Part shown: piece after piece, positions 34,378-36,220 of the stretch
Numbering within the stretch: the first letter of the stretch is position 1
How the letters are laid out: each line of letters opens with the position of its first letter
DNA from: Hyphococcus sp.
GTDB taxonomy: Bacteria > Pseudomonadota > Alphaproteobacteria > Caulobacterales > Parvularculaceae
DNA: 36,220 bases
Direction of reading: 5' to 3'
Assembly (NCBI GenBank): GCA_021776375.1
Contig: JAJFGA010000084.1
Location: 1-36,220 of the forward strand
Made by a program: the position numbers and the translations under genes
The notes under the pieces: generated by a model
What the model was told of the DNA's origin: nothing
What the model saw: only the letters and a program-made list of their open reading frames with translations
The model's database searches: none

Positions 34378-34875
34378 TCCATCATGTGATAAGGTCCATA
34401 AGGCTGAGACGATAGCCAAAAGCTCCACTCAGTTTAGCGCCTATTTTTCCACAACATTTCTTTTGCTGTGCACACAAAATGAACCTATATGACCATAACC
34501 ATGTGATTTTTGTACTTAATAATCCCATCTTTCACCGGAAACACTCAGAATTTCACAATTCCCTCATTCGATGGCGACCAATCATTTGAACTTCAAGGAT
34601 TCGTTCCCTCTACAGCACTGTCATTCACTATTTGACGACACATATTAGTTAGTTCATGTATTCTGCATACCTACCATTATACTCATAGCTAGAGCCGAAT
34701 TTCTTACACCGCTTGCGGGACGCCTATGCCGCTCGATTGGGAAACCACTCCTAAAAATTCACAGAAACCGAAATTTTTTTCACCATCTCTAGGTACCGAG
34801 TGGGTACCGAGCGTATGATATTTTAGTGGCGCAATTTGGTGATAATTGTAACAAGTTGATTTTATTGAAAGTTTC
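34378..34875. other. AT-rich non-coding stretch at the element end
   Basis: About 500 bases without a supported gene on either strand. The only structure seen is a tandem GGTACCGAG repeat near its right end. The stretch may be the terminal non-coding DNA of the integrated element. Confidence 0.5.
34792..34811 (+). repeat. Tandem GGTACCGAG repeats, possible integrase arm sites
   Basis: GGTACCGAG occurs at 34792-34800 and again at 34803-34811, 11 bp apart (one helical turn), 65 bp from the tRNA fragment. Tandem short repeats at this distance from a tRNA-derived core are typical of arm-type binding sites of tyrosine integrases. Confidence 0.45.
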
Positions 34876-34921
34876 TGGAGCGGGTAGCGGGAATCGAACC
34901 CGCATCTTCAGCTTGGAAGGC
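34876..34921 (-). other. Attachment site: 3' fragment of tRNA-Gly (anticodon TCC)
   Basis: On the minus strand the 46 bases run from the 3' half of the anticodon arm (GCCTTCCAAGC) through the T-arm (GCGGGTTCGATTCCCGC) to the acceptor end ACCCGCTCCA. The D-arm and 5' acceptor strand are absent: the bases beyond 34921 are unrelated. This is the short duplicated segment left when an element integrates in a tRNA 3' end. The intact tRNA-Gly should lie outside the window. Confidence 0.85.
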
Positions 34922-35076
34922 TTTTATTGCGCTTGAATGTGCACTGATTTTCACACTATTTCATCTGTATACTGTTATATTCCCAATATTTCTCGGAATA
35001 CTATTAATAGAGCACTCTTTTCCGCCTTGACGAAACCGCCGTCAACTTCGCATCATCGAATTCATAGGATGAGCGT

Positions 35077-35370
35077 ATGAATCTAATATCTTCACACAAT
35101 GGCCTGTCAACAAGTCGAGCAATTCGCAGGGCCGAATTACGCCGGATTGTTCCACTTTCTGATACGACTATTTACGAATTGGAGCAGCGTGGAGAATTCC
35201 CAAAACGGTTTTATCTAACGGCTCGGTGCGCAGCTTGGGATTTGGATGAAGTTCTCAGCTGGCTCGCGGTGAGAAAGAAAACACAAACAAGCCGTAGACA
35301 GCCAGAGGCCCCCTGCCCGGATGTTCATAAACGGCGATCACGCCCAACTACACGCTCGGGTCGCCGTTAA
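35077..35370 (+). CDS. AlpA-family phage/island regulatory protein
   Basis: 97-residue small DNA-binding protein. The AlpA helix-turn-helix is seen in RAELRRIVPLSDTTIYELEQRGEFPKRFYLTARCAAWDLDEVLSWLA (about residues 20-65). AlpA proteins activate excision or the integrase gene of P4-type islands. The C-terminal tail is very rich in arginine and overlaps the 3' end of the convergent integrase gene by 23 bp; it is unusual for the family, which commonly ends after the domain. The ATG at 35077 has AGGA nearby. Its place beside the integrase and tRNA fragment fits an integration module. Confidence 0.85.
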   Translation: MNLISSHNGLSTSRAIRRAELRRIVPLSDTTIYELEQRGEFPKRFYLTARCAAWDLDEVLSWLAVRKKTQTSRRQPEAPCPDVHKRRSRPTTRSGRR

Positions 35371-36220
35371 AGGGCGTCATGCTTGGCGGCATTATGATCG
35401 CCACTCTTTTTTCTCCCGCTACCCATGCATCGATCATATCGGCCCACTCTTGAAGCATGTGTCGCCGCTGATCAGCATACTGAGCTTTATTATAGACCCC
35501 ACGGGAAGAATAACGATCTTCGTGAGCTAAACACTTTTCAACCCAGTCTCGATTGAATCCCATTTCGTTCAGGAGTGTAGAACCAGTCCGGCGCAAATCG
35601 TGAATTGTGAAATGTTCCAACGGCAATCCTTCTTTTTCCGCTAAATCACGGATTGCATATGTAAATCGGTTAAAACTCTGATCCGAAATCGGAAGGTCGG
35701 GGTCATAGCGTTTTGGAAAGACATATTTAGACCCCCCTGAACAAGTTTTTAGTGCAATGAAAATATCGAGCGCTTGCTGCGAAAGATAAACATTGTGCGG
35801 ATATTTCGTCTTCATTCGTTCTTTTGGAATGGTCCACACTGCTTCTTCAAAATCAATTTCGTCCCACGTCGCACGCGAGACTTCGCTCTTTCGCTTCATC
35901 GTTAGCAGAACAAGCTTCAGACCGAGCTTGAGAACCGGGTTACCATCGACGCGATCGAGCAATCGATAAGCTAACCGTATTTCCGCCGGGGTGAGCGCTC
36001 TGTCTTTCGGTTTGAATGTCGCGATGGATGCTGGCGCCACACCATCTGCCGGATTAGTTAGTTTGGCGCCGTGCAAGTTCGCATAAACATAAATCTGTTT
36101 GACGATGTCGCGAACATGGATGGCCGTTGCCGGGGCGCCTCGATCTTTGACCTTCTGGCACGCTGCTCGAAGGTCTTCTTCTTTGATCTCTTCCAATAGC
36201 ATGTTTTTGAAACGCGGAAT
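35348..36220 (-). CDS. P4-type tyrosine integrase (partial, N terminus beyond window)
   Basis: Site-specific recombinase open to the right edge, so the start and the N-terminal arm-binding domain lie outside. The visible 290 residues hold the core-binding region (EEDLRAACQKVKDRGAPATAIHVRDIVKQIYVYA) and the catalytic domain: first Arg in TMKRKSEVSRATWDEID, HDLRR with the second Arg, the following His in CLAHED, and the Tyr nucleophile near the end (SRGVYNKAQYADQRR). The layout is that of P4/CP4-57 integrases, which use tRNA 3' ends. The tRNA-Gly fragment is 0.4 kb from its 3' end. It would catalyse integration and, with AlpA, excision of the element to which it belongs. Confidence 0.92.
   Translation of the reverse strand: MPRFKNMLLEEIKEEDLRAACQKVKDRGAPATAIHVRDIVKQIYVYANLHGAKLTNPADGVAPASIATFKPKDRALTPAEIRLAYRLLDRVDGNPVLKLGLKLVLLTMKRKSEVSRATWDEIDFEEAVWTIPKERMKTKYPHNVYLSQQALDIFIALKTCSGGSKYVFPKRYDPDLPISDQSFNRFTYAIRDLAEKEGLPLEHFTIHDLRRTGSTLLNEMGFNRDWVEKCLAHEDRYSSRGVYNKAQYADQRRHMLQEWADMIDAWVAGEKRVAIIMPPSMTPFNGDPSV

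Noticed and set aside
34171..34428. 85-codon minus-strand frame
   Set aside because: It runs through the inverted-repeat arm. Its only meaningful text is the remnant FQQILRVFKINKT also found in the decayed TetR-like gene.
34876..34980. Intact tRNA-Gly gene
   Set aside because: Only the anticodon-to-CCA part is present. The bases upstream do not form a D-arm or a 5' acceptor strand.
1..36220. CRISPR arrays, rRNA genes, complete insertion sequences
   Set aside because: No regularly spaced repeats, rRNA-like sequence or transposase with terminal repeats were seen on either strand.

Overview
The window looks like accessory DNA of an alphaproteobacterium. The left end carries the gene set rlxS (relaxase), traF (S26 signal peptidase), DUF2840, a small helix-turn-helix protein, DUF736, a ParB-like protein and ardC. 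All are on the minus strand, in an order typical of integrative and mobilizable elements of sphingomonads and relatives. The genus cannot be told from the sequence. The right end carries an AlpA-type regulator, a P4-type tyrosine integrase that runs off the window edge, and a 46-nt 3' fragment of a tRNA-Gly (anticodon TCC), the usual trace of integration into a tRNA gene.

Layout. 1-7336: mobilization and maintenance module, with a likely oriT at 2089-2318. 7337-8561: a stretch without a supported gene. 8562-34031: cargo, mostly of lower and more variable GC. It is dominated by exported or lipid-anchored hydrolases: three metallo-beta-lactamase-fold proteins, an S9 peptidase broken by a one-base frameshift, an amidohydrolase, two HExxH metalloproteases, an S41 peptidase, an alpha/beta-hydrolase lipoprotein, YceI and DUF4410 proteins. 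There are also lipid or CoA enzymes (hotdog thioesterase, enoyl-CoA hydratase family, two sterol-desaturase-type membrane hydroxylases), a PQQ-type dehydrogenase and a methyltransferase. Three complete cargo regulators (HxlR, 7TM-AraC, TetR) each sit beside the genes they probably control. The HxlR and TetR genes have palindromes in their divergent control regions. 34091-36220: a decayed repeat zone and the integration module.

How it may work together (inference). The cargo looks like a patchwork of small, separately regulated catabolic or detoxifying units acting mainly in the periplasm, with some cytoplasmic acyl-CoA chemistry. No pathway can be named from the sequence. The strongest unusual signals are: (1) a 287-bp inverted duplication that copies the promoter and signal peptide of the PQQ dehydrogenase to a place directly upstream of the methyltransferase; (2) a 34-bp element present three times upstream of cargo genes, next to a decayed TetR-like gene; (3) a T9 tract that breaks the S9 peptidase frame and could permit transcriptional slippage; (4) a palindrome-rich oriT candidate with a nic-like site; and (5) a tRNA fragment flanked on one side by an integrase and on the other by tandem GGTACCGAG repeats, which suggests two abutting elements.
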